Origin: Bryobacteraceae bacterium
GTDB lineage: Bacteria; Acidobacteriota; Terriglobia; Bryobacterales; Bryobacteraceae
NCBI GenBank assembly: GCA_019752335.1
Contig: JAIEMJ010000036.1
Span: 124,001 to 188,000, forward strand
Direction: 5' to 3'
Length of the DNA: 64,000 bases
Position 1 is the stretch's first letter; each line of letters starts with the position of its first letter. Under the pieces are notes generated by a model. The model was not told the origin of the DNA and searched no databases. It was given only the letters and a program-made list of their open reading frames with translations. Shown one piece after another: positions 8,542-16,107 of this stretch. The position numbers and the translations under genes were made by a program.

Positions 8542-10113
8542 TTATTCAATCAAGTAAATGAAGAAGGACCCCGCCACGGCGTAAGGCTTCCGTCGCTTAA
8601 AGCGCGAAAAGTATTCGCGATAGCCTTCCGGGAAAAACTGCCCCGTCAAACAATTCGCACTGACGGCGTACAGCCCAGGCTCGGGCTTCAAGACGGGGGC
8701 GCGGACATAGTTGGCCTGCCACGGCATAGCCATCAATTCGTGCTTCCCTGGTGGTAACCACCGATTCGGAAAGTCATTGCCAAAATACGCCACGTGGATG
8801 AAGCCGACTTGCTCCTCTTGGATGTAGCGCGCCAAGCTGGGCAAATCCTGTCCCCAGTCGAAGTTGCTATCGGCCAGCTTCTCGACAAAGTTCCGCTCAT
8901 TGCGGGTAAAGGCGTTAAAGTAAGAGGCCCCGCGAGGATAGATAGAGTAAGACGCCAGCAGGACTCCTACCAGGACCACCGCCTGGAACGCCGGCCGCAG
9001 CGCGGCGGGAATCGCCGTGAGCAACAAGCCACCGAGCATCAGAAGGTACGGCCAAATCGGCAGCACCAGCCGAATCCCGAATTGCAGGGAAGTTAGCGAT
9101 GCGGCGCCCAAATAAAGGCAGCCTGCGGTGAGGGCCATGGCGATGGCGGGACGGCCCTCGAAGTACGCCCACCGGCGCCGCCCGATTCGATACGCGACAA
9201 AGCCCGTCGCGCACAGCGTAAAGAAGAGCAGCGTCACTGGTAGCTTCAAACTGAGCGCCTGCAAAAAGTAAGTCGGGTCGCCACCGGGGTGGATGTGGCC
9301 ATTCAGCCATACGCCATTCTTAGCTCCCCCGGACCGGAGAATGGCCGCAACGCCGTCCGTCAGTAGTTGCAGGCGCGGATCAAACTGGCAGGCTACGAAA
9401 GCGCTCAAGTAAGTGACGACGGCAAACAATCCCAGGTGACGGAGTAACTCCGCGGGGCGCCGCCAAAGAATCACCAGCAGACCCAAGGGCAGCGCGATGA
9501 GCAGGGAAAGCTTCGCCAATAAAGCCACGGCGGCGCCCGCGCCCAGGGCGGCTGCGCGCGGCGGCGACGGCGAAAGCCAGTAGCGCCACGCCAGCACCCA
9601 GAAGAGCAGGTAGCCGAAGGTGGCCGCGTGATCATTCTTGAAGAACGCGCCATGCCCCAGCGACGTCGGCTCGAAGGCGAAGATGGCCGCCAGCGTTAAC
9701 GCGGTAGACGGCGAAAAAAGCTGCCGCGCCCACCACCACAGCAGGGTCGTGGTCAACATCGGGAAAACGATCAGCGGCAGGCGCGACGCCCGCATCAGCG
9801 CTTGCAGGTCCGGGCCGCGCATACGCCTCATCCAGTTGGTAGAGATTGGCCATTCGTGCTGTTGTTGCCAGGAGGCGTCCTGCCGGGGGTCCGGCAGGGC
9901 GAACCGGCCCGGGACCCAACCGCCGACGATCTTGATCAACGGAGGCATGTCGCGCGGCTGCAGGCGGTCCGCGCCTTGCCAGTACAGGTGCGCGGAAAGC
10001 AGGTGGCTCGGCTCGTCGACGCTGATGCCGAGCGCGCCGGCTTGTTGCGCCAGCGCGGCTGCGAGTACAGCCAGGATCACGAAGAGGAGCGAATATTCGA
10101 AGGCGGGTTTCAA
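8542..10113 (-). CDS. GT39/PMT-like membrane glycosyltransferase
   Basis: Polytopic membrane protein of 523 residues with roughly 10-12 predicted helices. The first large periplasmic loop carries the acidic motif 'SVDEPSHLL', matching the catalytic DE motif of GT-C enzymes such as dolichyl-phosphate-mannose-protein mannosyltransferases. It is followed by 'PPLIKIVGGW'. The C-terminal periplasmic part has 'SNFDWGQDLPSLARYI', common in acidobacterial GT39-like proteins. It would transfer a sugar from a polyprenyl carrier to a protein or glycan outside the inner membrane. The start is TTG 10111-10113, 6 nt from a TATAAT hexamer shared with the divergent gene. Donor and acceptor are unknown. Confidence 0.75.
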   Translation of the reverse strand: MKPAFEYSLLFVILAVLAAALAQQAGALGISVDEPSHLLSAHLYWQGADRLQPRDMPPLIKIVGGWVPGRFALPDPRQDASWQQQHEWPISTNWMRRMRGPDLQALMRASRLPLIVFPMLTTTLLWWWARQLFSPSTALTLAAIFAFEPTSLGHGAFFKNDHAATFGYLLFWVLAWRYWLSPSPPRAAALGAGAAVALLAKLSLLIALPLGLLVILWRRPAELLRHLGLFAVVTYLSAFVACQFDPRLQLLTDGVAAILRSGGAKNGVWLNGHIHPGGDPTYFLQALSLKLPVTLLFFTLCATGFVAYRIGRRRWAYFEGRPAIAMALTAGCLYLGAASLTSLQFGIRLVLPIWPYLLMLGGLLLTAIPAALRPAFQAVVLVGVLLASYSIYPRGASYFNAFTRNERNFVEKLADSNFDWGQDLPSLARYIQEEQVGFIHVAYFGNDFPNRWLPPGKHELMAMPWQANYVRAPVLKPEPGLYAVSANCLTGQFFPEGYREYFSRFKRRKPYAVAGSFFIYLIE

Positions 10114-10118
10114 CCCTG

Positions 10119-10125
10119 TATTATA
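10119..10125. promoter_or_regulatory. Shared -10 of a bidirectional leaderless promoter
   Basis: The 17-bp gap between two divergent TTG-initiated genes holds TATTATA. On the plus strand TATTAT (10119-10124) is followed by six bases and TTG 10131. On the minus strand TATAAT (10125-10120) is followed by six bases and TTG 10113. The two halves are symmetrical, and there is no room for a Shine-Dalgarno sequence on either side. Confidence 0.5.
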
Positions 10126-10130
10126 GAGCG

Positions 10131-12260
10131 TTGCCGGAGATTCTCCAGATCTTATTCGCCGCGGCCTTCACCGTGTGTTCCTGCCTGGCCTTGGGCTATG
10201 CAGCCCTGGCTTGGTTGCGAGTGGCGTGCTCCCGGGGCGAAGCGTGGGCGATGAGCTTGCTGGTGGGTGCCGCACTTTTCTCCACGCTCGTCCTGGCGGT
10301 GGGGCTTGCCGGTGGCGGCCGCCCGTTTGTGCTGCTCGTGCTTGGCCTTCTTGCGTTGGCTAGCCCCTGGTTCGCCCCCGCGCTGGTCGTTACCCGCTTG
10401 CGCGCGCCGGTGGGCTGGGTCTTCATCGCCGCTTTCGGCGCCGTCTACTGGGTCCATGCCGCCGCGCCCGAACTCAGCCCGGATGGTATGGCTTACCACG
10501 TCGCCTTGCCGGCGCAGTATCTGCGGGACGGGCGCGTCGGCTTCATCCTTACCAACATCTACGCGCAGCTCTCGCAAGCGATGGAGATGCTTTATCTGCA
10601 TGCCTTCGCCTTTGGCCAGCACTCCTCCACGGCTCTGGTGCATCTGACGTTTCTCTGCGCGCTGCTCGCCTTGATGCGCGCCTACGCGGTGCGCGCCGGG
10701 ATCCCCAGCACCGCCGGACTCCTGGTGCTGGCGAGCCCCGTCGTGGGCATCGACGCCGCCAGCGCCTACAACGACATCGCCCTCACGGCCGCCCTCTTCG
10801 CGGTCTTTTGGATGCTGGAGCGCTGGGATGAAGAGGAGACGGACCGTCTGCTCGTTCTGGCGGGTCTGATGGCCGGCTTCGCTTTCGCGCTGAAGTACAC
10901 GGCCCTGCTGGCCCTGCCTTACGCCCTCTGGCGGCTAGGCCGGCGGTTTACGGCCAAGCGCCTGGCTTTGGTCTGCGGGCCAGCCTTGGTGCTGATGCTG
11001 CCGTGGCTGGTGAAGAACATCGTTTTCACCGGCAATCCGGTGGCCCCGTTTCAGAACGCGTGGTTCCCGAACGACGTCTTCGATCCCGCGCTCGAAAGCT
11101 CCTACCGGCGCTACCTCGGCTTCAATGAGGACCAGCCGCCGCTGTCGCGTATCCCGTTCGAAGTCCTGGCGGGCGGCTATCGCCTGGGCGGCTTGATCGG
11201 GCCCGTCTTCGTGCTGACTCCGCTGGTGCTCTTCTCGCGCTGGCGGTACGTCTGGCCGGCGCTGCTCTTCTCCGGGCCCTTCGCCCTGAACCTCGGCGCA
11301 CGCTTTCTCATTCCGGGTTTGCCCTTCGTCTCCCTGGGCATGGCGCAAGTGCTGGGGCGCTGGCGCTTCGCTTGGCCAGTGGCGCTGGCGTTGCACCTGG
11401 TGCTCGGCTGGTACCCGGTGACGCATGCTTTTGCGCATATCTACGCCTGGCACATCAAGGAATTCCCCTGGCGCGCCGCCTTGCGGATCGAGAGCGAGGG
11501 CGACTTCCTCGCGCGCAAAGTCGCTGAGTATCCGATCTTTGCTACGCTGCGTCGCTTGCCCGCCGGCGCCGTGCTCACCTACGCGCAGTTTGGCGATAGC
11601 TACACGGGCCACGAGATGATCACGGGCACGCTGTCGCGACGGGGCGTCGAGATGCGCGAGATGATCTGGGCCGCCCGCGACCCCAGCCGCGCTCCCCTTG
11701 AGGGCTGGCAATTCTGGTTCCCGCAAGCTCGTCTGCGCGGGCTCCGCGTCAGCGAACGCGAACCGAGCTCGGGATTCCTAGCATACGAGATTCGCGCCTA
11801 CCATCTGATGGAAGAGTTCCCCCTCGCGCGCTCCGGCGTGCGAACGATGCCCCCGTCGATCGAGGCGAAGTTCCTCATCGACGGCAATCCGGTGACGCGC
11901 TGGCGCGGCGCGCAGGATCCCGGCCGGCGAGGCGCGATTGAAGCCACCTGGGCCGAGCCCGTGTTGCTCAGCCGCTTCGTCGTGCAAGGCTCGCCCGGCG
12001 TGGCCTTAAAGCTGGAAGGACTCGGGGAAGACGGCCAGTGGCGCGAACTCGGCGCCAAGGCGGAAACTACGCGCTTCCCGCGCGGCGACCTGCGCCGTCA
12101 CGCGACGCGCGCTCTGCGGCAACAGGGAGTCCGCTGGGTGATGCTCAATCGCAATGACTTCGGCCGCGCCGAAATGGAAGACGATCCCGCCGCGTGGGGC
12201 ACGCGTCTGATCGCCCAAGCCGGTGGACAATGGCTGTTCGAGGTGGAAGGCTACAAGTAG
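10131..12260 (+). CDS. Large polytopic membrane protein, GT-C glycosyltransferase-like
   Basis: Protein of 709 residues with many membrane helices in the first 430 residues and a soluble C-terminal domain of about 250 residues. The loop 'AAPELSPDGMAYHVALP' near residue 115 has the Asp-containing pattern typical of the first loop of GT-C enzymes. 'NDIALTAALFAVFWML' and 'ALKYTALLALPYALW' follow the GT39/GT83 helix layout. The C-terminal region ('SGVRTMPPSIEAKFLIDGN', then 'FVVQGSPGVALKLEGL') looks like a beta-sandwich carbohydrate-binding module. TTG 10131 is the only start before the first helix and sits 6 nt from the shared -10. It overlaps the convergent acyltransferase gene by 10 bp. With its divergent partner it suggests surface glycan or protein glycosylation. 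Confidence 0.7.
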   Translation: MPEILQILFAAAFTVCSCLALGYAALAWLRVACSRGEAWAMSLLVGAALFSTLVLAVGLAGGGRPFVLLVLGLLALASPWFAPALVVTRLRAPVGWVFIAAFGAVYWVHAAAPELSPDGMAYHVALPAQYLRDGRVGFILTNIYAQLSQAMEMLYLHAFAFGQHSSTALVHLTFLCALLALMRAYAVRAGIPSTAGLLVLASPVVGIDAASAYNDIALTAALFAVFWMLERWDEEETDRLLVLAGLMAGFAFALKYTALLALPYALWRLGRRFTAKRLALVCGPALVLMLPWLVKNIVFTGNPVAPFQNAWFPNDVFDPALESSYRRYLGFNEDQPPLSRIPFEVLAGGYRLGGLIGPVFVLTPLVLFSRWRYVWPALLFSGPFALNLGARFLIPGLPFVSLGMAQVLGRWRFAWPVALALHLVLGWYPVTHAFAHIYAWHIKEFPWRAALRIESEGDFLARKVAEYPIFATLRRLPAGAVLTYAQFGDSYTGHEMITGTLSRRGVEMREMIWAARDPSRAPLEGWQFWFPQARLRGLRVSEREPSSGFLAYEIRAYHLMEEFPLARSGVRTMPPSIEAKFLIDGNPVTRWRGAQDPGRRGAIEATWAEPVLLSRFVVQGSPGVALKLEGLGEDGQWRELGAKAETTRFPRGDLRRHATRALRQQGVRWVMLNRNDFGRAEMEDDPAAWGTRLIAQAGGQWLFEVEGYK

Positions 12261-13354
12261 CGCCAGCGTCGCGGTTCATACCACTTGCATAACGGATACA
12301 GCGCCGCCGCCGCCAGCAAAGCCAAAGGAGCCGTGGCCCACGGCGGGAAGCCGATGCCGTCCGGAATGCCGCCGAAACGATGCTGCATATCCACCGGTAG
12401 GCCAGCCAGGAATGCCACGCCCAAGGCCACCGAATGAATCAGCACGAGGTGCGCGATGTAGTAGAACATCGCGGTGCGTCCGAATTGTTCCAAAAGCGTT
12501 TGTCCTCTCTGCCGCGTCGCCGCCAGAAACAGTAGCGCCGGGCCCGACGTCATGCAGACAATCTGTAAGGAGAGCGGATACTTGGTAACGTTCACCAGGG
12601 ACCGCAACGGGTAGGGCTCCGCCTGATAAAGCGCGGTGTCGCCGTAGACGTTGGTTACGCGTAGCACCAGGAAAAGCGCCGTCAACAGAAGCCCGGTTTG
12701 CAGCAGCGGCGCCCGAGGGCGCGTCCACCAAACGCCGATTGCGTAGCCGCAGAAGGCGACGCCCACAATCGGAATCACCGGGTAGGTCGTTCGGATCTCA
12801 AAGCCCGCGAAGAGCGGCAAGACGTTTTTCTGGTGCAGGAAGGACCAGACGTAGTGCTGCCAGGTGTCCGGAGCGAAGCGTACGCCGTCGAACAGGTTGT
12901 GGCCTGCCACCAGGATGAGCCCGATAGCGGCGTTGGCGGCGCGCGGCAAGTACGGCGCGGCCGCCAGGCAGAGCATGGCGGTACCCAGCGCGCCAATGAT
13001 CTGGAAGAAATAGCGTGGCCACGCGGGATTGAAAGTCCAGCACCAGTTGATCACCGTCAGTTCCAGCCCCAGCAGCACCAGCCCCCGAATCGCCAAGTGG
13101 TGCGACGCGGCCGGCGCGGCGTAACGGCGGGAGCGCAGGTAAGCCGAAATCCCCATCAACAAGGTAAAGACGGGCGCGCAGAAGTGCGACAGGATGCGAA
13201 AGACAAAGATCGATCCGTTGGTCACGTCGAGACTCATCGGGTCGGTAATCACGCCCCGGCCGGGCCCGGCTTGGTACTCCTGCGTATGGTCGATGGTCAT
13301 CAGGATCATCACCACGCCGCGGAGTAGATCGAGCGAACGTTCGCGGCCGGTCAT
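12251..13354 (-). CDS. DUF1624 / heparan-alpha-glucosaminide N-acetyltransferase-like protein
   Basis: Membrane protein of 367 residues with about ten helices. The N-terminus 'RSLDLLRGVVMILMTIDHT' is the hallmark of DUF1624, with the conserved His in 'IDHTQEY'. The blocks 'SHFCAPVFTLLMGISAYL' and, near the C-terminus, 'FYYIAHLVLIHSVALG' also fit. Relatives of human HGSNAT move an acetyl group across the membrane to a glucosamine residue. The ATG overlaps the TGA of the TonB receptor gene (ATGA, 13351-13354), so the two are translationally coupled. The acyl acceptor is unknown; modification of cell-surface sugar or a siderophore-like ligand is possible. Confidence 0.85.
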   Translation of the reverse strand: MTGRERSLDLLRGVVMILMTIDHTQEYQAGPGRGVITDPMSLDVTNGSIFVFRILSHFCAPVFTLLMGISAYLRSRRYAAPAASHHLAIRGLVLLGLELTVINWCWTFNPAWPRYFFQIIGALGTAMLCLAAAPYLPRAANAAIGLILVAGHNLFDGVRFAPDTWQHYVWSFLHQKNVLPLFAGFEIRTTYPVIPIVGVAFCGYAIGVWWTRPRAPLLQTGLLLTALFLVLRVTNVYGDTALYQAEPYPLRSLVNVTKYPLSLQIVCMTSGPALLFLAATRQRGQTLLEQFGRTAMFYYIAHLVLIHSVALGVAFLAGLPVDMQHRFGGIPDGIGFPPWATAPLALLAAAALYPLCKWYEPRRWRYL

Positions 13355-15705
13355 GGTGTCCGGGGGCTGCGGAAGTGCAATCCCATGGTGAATGTCCGCG
13401 GAGCGCCGGGCAGGTTGCCGGCGCGGGCGGCGAAGAGTGACGAGGCCGCATAAAGCTTGTCAAAGGCATTGTCGAGTTGCACCCGCAGTTCCAACTTCTT
13501 GCCGAGGCGCTGGAAAAATGCGAAGTCCCACAGGCCATAGCCGGCGGCGGGAAAGGCGGCGTAGGGTTCATACCGGCGTCCGCGCATTTCGGAGCCGGCA
13601 TGGAAGGAACTGCCGGTGCGCCGCCAATCATAGCGGAGGAAGAGTCCGCCGGCGTGGCGCGCCGCGTTGGGCAGAGCCTTGCCTACGGCGGAGGGCGTAA
13701 ACCGGTCGGCGAGAATGTCAGAGTCCAGAAAGGCGTAGTTCACGATGATGCTGAGGTCGCGCGTGATCCGTCCCGTGGCGTCCAGTTCCAGGCCCTGATT
13801 TCGCACTTGGCCGATTGGGAAGACGGCGGAGAAATTGTCGCCGCGCGGGCCGAACGCCGGGTCCAGCCGGAGCACATTGCGCTTGTCAATGCGAAACCAC
13901 GAAGCCGTCATCAAGATACGGCCCTGCTGCAGTTCGCTCTTCACGCCCGCTTCCACTTGGCGTCCGCGTTCCGGGTCGTGTGGACCGTTGGCCAGCGGCG
14001 TCTGCGCCAACGAAGGTGCGCGATTGAAGCTATTGCTGATGCTGGCGAACGCGCTCAGTTTCGGCAACAACCGGTAGACCGCGCCCGCGCGGCCCGTCAG
14101 CGCCGCCACTTGCGCCCGCAGCGGAATCCCGGCCGCGGAGCCGGTGTCCGTGAAGCGTTCCACCCGGCCGCCCAGCATCACCTGAAAGCGCGGCGTAATC
14201 TCGATCTGATCCTGCAGAAAATAGCCCTGCCGATTGGCCACGACGTTTTGCTGCACATAGGACGCCGGGCTGATGAAGTAGTTGGCGGGCAAGCCATACA
14301 CCGGCGTCAGGAGGTCGAGCGGCGGCACGGGGCCGCCGCGGGAGGTTTCCCTGGCGGTGCCATAGCGGCCTACCCAATCCTGCCGGACGGCTTCGAAGCC
14401 GAACGTCAGATTGTTGCGTGCCACGCGTTGATAGCCATTCGCGGTGAGTGAGTAGTCCTGGTTGCCGCGAAACTGATCCCGGAATTCGCGCCGCATCGTG
14501 CGCCCGTCGGGATTGATGCCCCGCGGTTCGTGGTAGCGTTCGGGGCGATCGTAGTTGAGGAAGCGGAAAGTGACGTCGGAGCGCAGCGTGGACGTAAAGG
14601 CATGGTCCAACCGGGACTGGAACACGCGGGCCTGCAGTTGCGACGAATCGCCCTGTTCCGACGCCGTCCATTCGCGCGCCGCCAGCCAGCCCCCGGTGGA
14701 GTTTACGGGAATTCCGCGTAAGCGATGCGCCAGCAGATTCTGGTCGATGTACTCGTATTCGAAGCCCAGCGAAGTTGCTTCCGCTAAGCGCCAGGATAGG
14801 CCGGAGGCGAGATGAAGATTTTCGTTGCCGGCGTTGTAGCGGAACACGCGCCGCTCCTCAGCGAAGATCGCCGCGCGATAGAAGAGATTCTTGGCCTTCC
14901 ACAGCGGCCCGGTGATTTCACCGTGTCCGGCCCGCTGCGCGAAACTGCCGGTCCGGAAAGAAGCTTCGGCGGCAGGCGTTTGGCGGGGCTTACGGGTGAC
15001 GAAATTGATGATACCCCCGGCTTCGCCCCCACCGAAAAGCACGCCGGCGGGCCCTTTCAACACTTCCACGAATTCGATGTTCGATAAGCGGCCCTGGCTG
15101 GTGCTGAAGCCGGCATCGTTGATGTCGTTATCCAGGCTGCCGTACGGGTTGCCTCGCACGCCGTTGAAGAGCACTTCGCGCTGCGTGAAGCCGCGAAAGG
15201 TCATCGCCGAATACGGCGAGTCCGTCACGCCGCTGATGTTGCGGTAGAGGTCCTTGATGTCCTGAATGTTCCGGCTTTCGAGCAGCGCCTGCGGGATCAT
15301 CTGGATCGCGTACGGTGTATCGATCAGACTCGCCGGCGACTTGGTGATGCTCACCGAGGCCGTCGCGAGGAAACTATCCGACGGCTCGCTTACTTCAATC
15401 GCCGTTTGGACGGTGCTCAGCCGAATGGCCAGATTTGCGCAACCCGCGGGCACCTCCAACGATTCTTGGAACGGCACGTACCCCCGGCCAGTCGCCGTCA
15501 GTTGGTAAGTGCCGGGCGCCAGGCCCGTCAGCCGGAATTCGCCATTGGCTCCCGAGCGGACCGTCTCCTTCCCCGGCTTGATCTCAATCACGATGCCGCT
15601 GATTCCGGCCGAGGTGGCGTTGGTCACCTTCCCCTCGCAATCGGCTGACTGGGCGAAGCGTGGACAAATCAAGAGCAGGAGCAGGGCGGAAATCAGTTTT
15701 GGCAT
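13351..15705 (-). CDS. TonB-dependent siderophore receptor
   Basis: Outer-membrane receptor of 784 residues. Order: signal peptide (MPKLISALLLLLICPRFAQS), a carboxypeptidase-regulatory-like beta domain (about 20-100, 'GEFRLTGLAPGTYQLTATG'), a plug domain with 'DTPYAIQMIPQALLES' and 'VEVLKGPAGVLFGGGEAGG', then a 22-strand barrel ending in an aromatic 'TMGLHFRSPRTP'. The plug motifs and the 'FRGF...FNGVRG' pattern place it with ferric-siderophore receptors. Uptake needs TonB-ExbBD, which are not in this window. A 7+7 bp Fur-like palindrome overlaps the putative -10 (CATTAT) 6 nt before the ATG, consistent with iron repression. Translation runs on into the DUF1624 acyltransferase. Confidence 0.92.
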   Translation of the reverse strand: MPKLISALLLLLICPRFAQSADCEGKVTNATSAGISGIVIEIKPGKETVRSGANGEFRLTGLAPGTYQLTATGRGYVPFQESLEVPAGCANLAIRLSTVQTAIEVSEPSDSFLATASVSITKSPASLIDTPYAIQMIPQALLESRNIQDIKDLYRNISGVTDSPYSAMTFRGFTQREVLFNGVRGNPYGSLDNDINDAGFSTSQGRLSNIEFVEVLKGPAGVLFGGGEAGGIINFVTRKPRQTPAAEASFRTGSFAQRAGHGEITGPLWKAKNLFYRAAIFAEERRVFRYNAGNENLHLASGLSWRLAEATSLGFEYEYIDQNLLAHRLRGIPVNSTGGWLAAREWTASEQGDSSQLQARVFQSRLDHAFTSTLRSDVTFRFLNYDRPERYHEPRGINPDGRTMRREFRDQFRGNQDYSLTANGYQRVARNNLTFGFEAVRQDWVGRYGTARETSRGGPVPPLDLLTPVYGLPANYFISPASYVQQNVVANRQGYFLQDQIEITPRFQVMLGGRVERFTDTGSAAGIPLRAQVAALTGRAGAVYRLLPKLSAFASISNSFNRAPSLAQTPLANGPHDPERGRQVEAGVKSELQQGRILMTASWFRIDKRNVLRLDPAFGPRGDNFSAVFPIGQVRNQGLELDATGRITRDLSIIVNYAFLDSDILADRFTPSAVGKALPNAARHAGGLFLRYDWRRTGSSFHAGSEMRGRRYEPYAAFPAAGYGLWDFAFFQRLGKKLELRVQLDNAFDKLYAASSLFAARAGNLPGAPRTFTMGLHFRSPRTP

Positions 15706-15710
15706 GGTTC

Positions 15711-15730
15711 AATAATGAACCCTCATTATC
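15711..15730. promoter_or_regulatory. Fur-like operator overlapping the TonB receptor -10
   Basis: ATAATGA (15712-15718), four bases, then TCATTAT (15723-15729): a perfect 7-bp inverted repeat resembling half sites of the Fur consensus GATAATGATAATCATTATC, with one extra base in the spacer. The gene-proximal arm read on the minus strand is CATTAT, placed 6 nt before the ATG as a leaderless -10. A bound repressor would block polymerase directly. Confidence 0.5.
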
Positions 15731-15754
15731 GATCAGCCGGCCGCCCGGATGCAA

Positions 15755-16093
15755 CTAACGTTTGGTGGCGCGTGCCGCGACGATGCGCTGCGACACTTGG
15801 TCGAAGATCTTGTCGCGCGTGGCGATGCTGTCGAAGGCGAAGTCGTACCGGCTACCCTTGAACGGCCGCACCCGGATGCCCTTGATGATGCGCTTCTCAA
15901 ACGTGCGAATCTCGGCGTACTTCCACGTGCGCGACTGCTTCGCGTCGGTGAGCGACTCAAACGCGAGTTCGCCCTCGCGAATGGCGAGCTTGCCCTTCTG
16001 GTCGCCGTTGCGCACGTCGATGATGGTCTCCTGCGCGAAGGCGAACGAAGAGAAAACAGTAAGCGCGAGGCAGAGAAAGATGGAACGAGTCAT
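15755..16093 (-). CDS. Small secreted protein with PH/GRAM-like pattern
   Basis: Protein of 112 residues with a clear signal peptide (MTRSIFLCLALTVFSSFAFAQ). The mature part has alternating strands ('GKLAIREGELAFES', 'RTWKYAEIRTFEKR', 'GIRVRPFKGSRYDF') and a final helix ('RDKIFDQVSQRIV'). That order recalls bacterial pleckstrin-homology-like domains, but the match is by pattern only and no function follows. The start is ATG 16091-16093, with TATCTT exactly 6 nt upstream; GGAAAG in between could also act as a weak ribosome site. It lies between the TonB receptor and an ADOP permease on the same strand. Confidence 0.6.
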   Translation of the reverse strand: MTRSIFLCLALTVFSSFAFAQETIIDVRNGDQKGKLAIREGELAFESLTDAKQSRTWKYAEIRTFEKRIIKGIRVRPFKGSRYDFAFDSIATRDKIFDQVSQRIVAARATKR

Positions 16094-16099
16094 CTTTCC

Positions 16100-16105
16100 A
16101 AGATA
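16100..16105 (-). promoter_or_regulatory. -10 hexamer 6 nt upstream of the 16093 start
   Basis: On the minus strand TATCTT is followed by six bases and ATG 16093. It would start a very short or leaderless transcript just after the stop of the ADOP gene (16108). Confidence 0.4.
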
Positions 16106-16107
16106 GG

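Noticed and set aside
8173-8757. Plus-strand 194-codon frame
   Set aside because: It is antisense to the small membrane protein at one end and the glycosyltransferase at the other; the only meaningful part of the gap is the short esterase remnant in a different frame.
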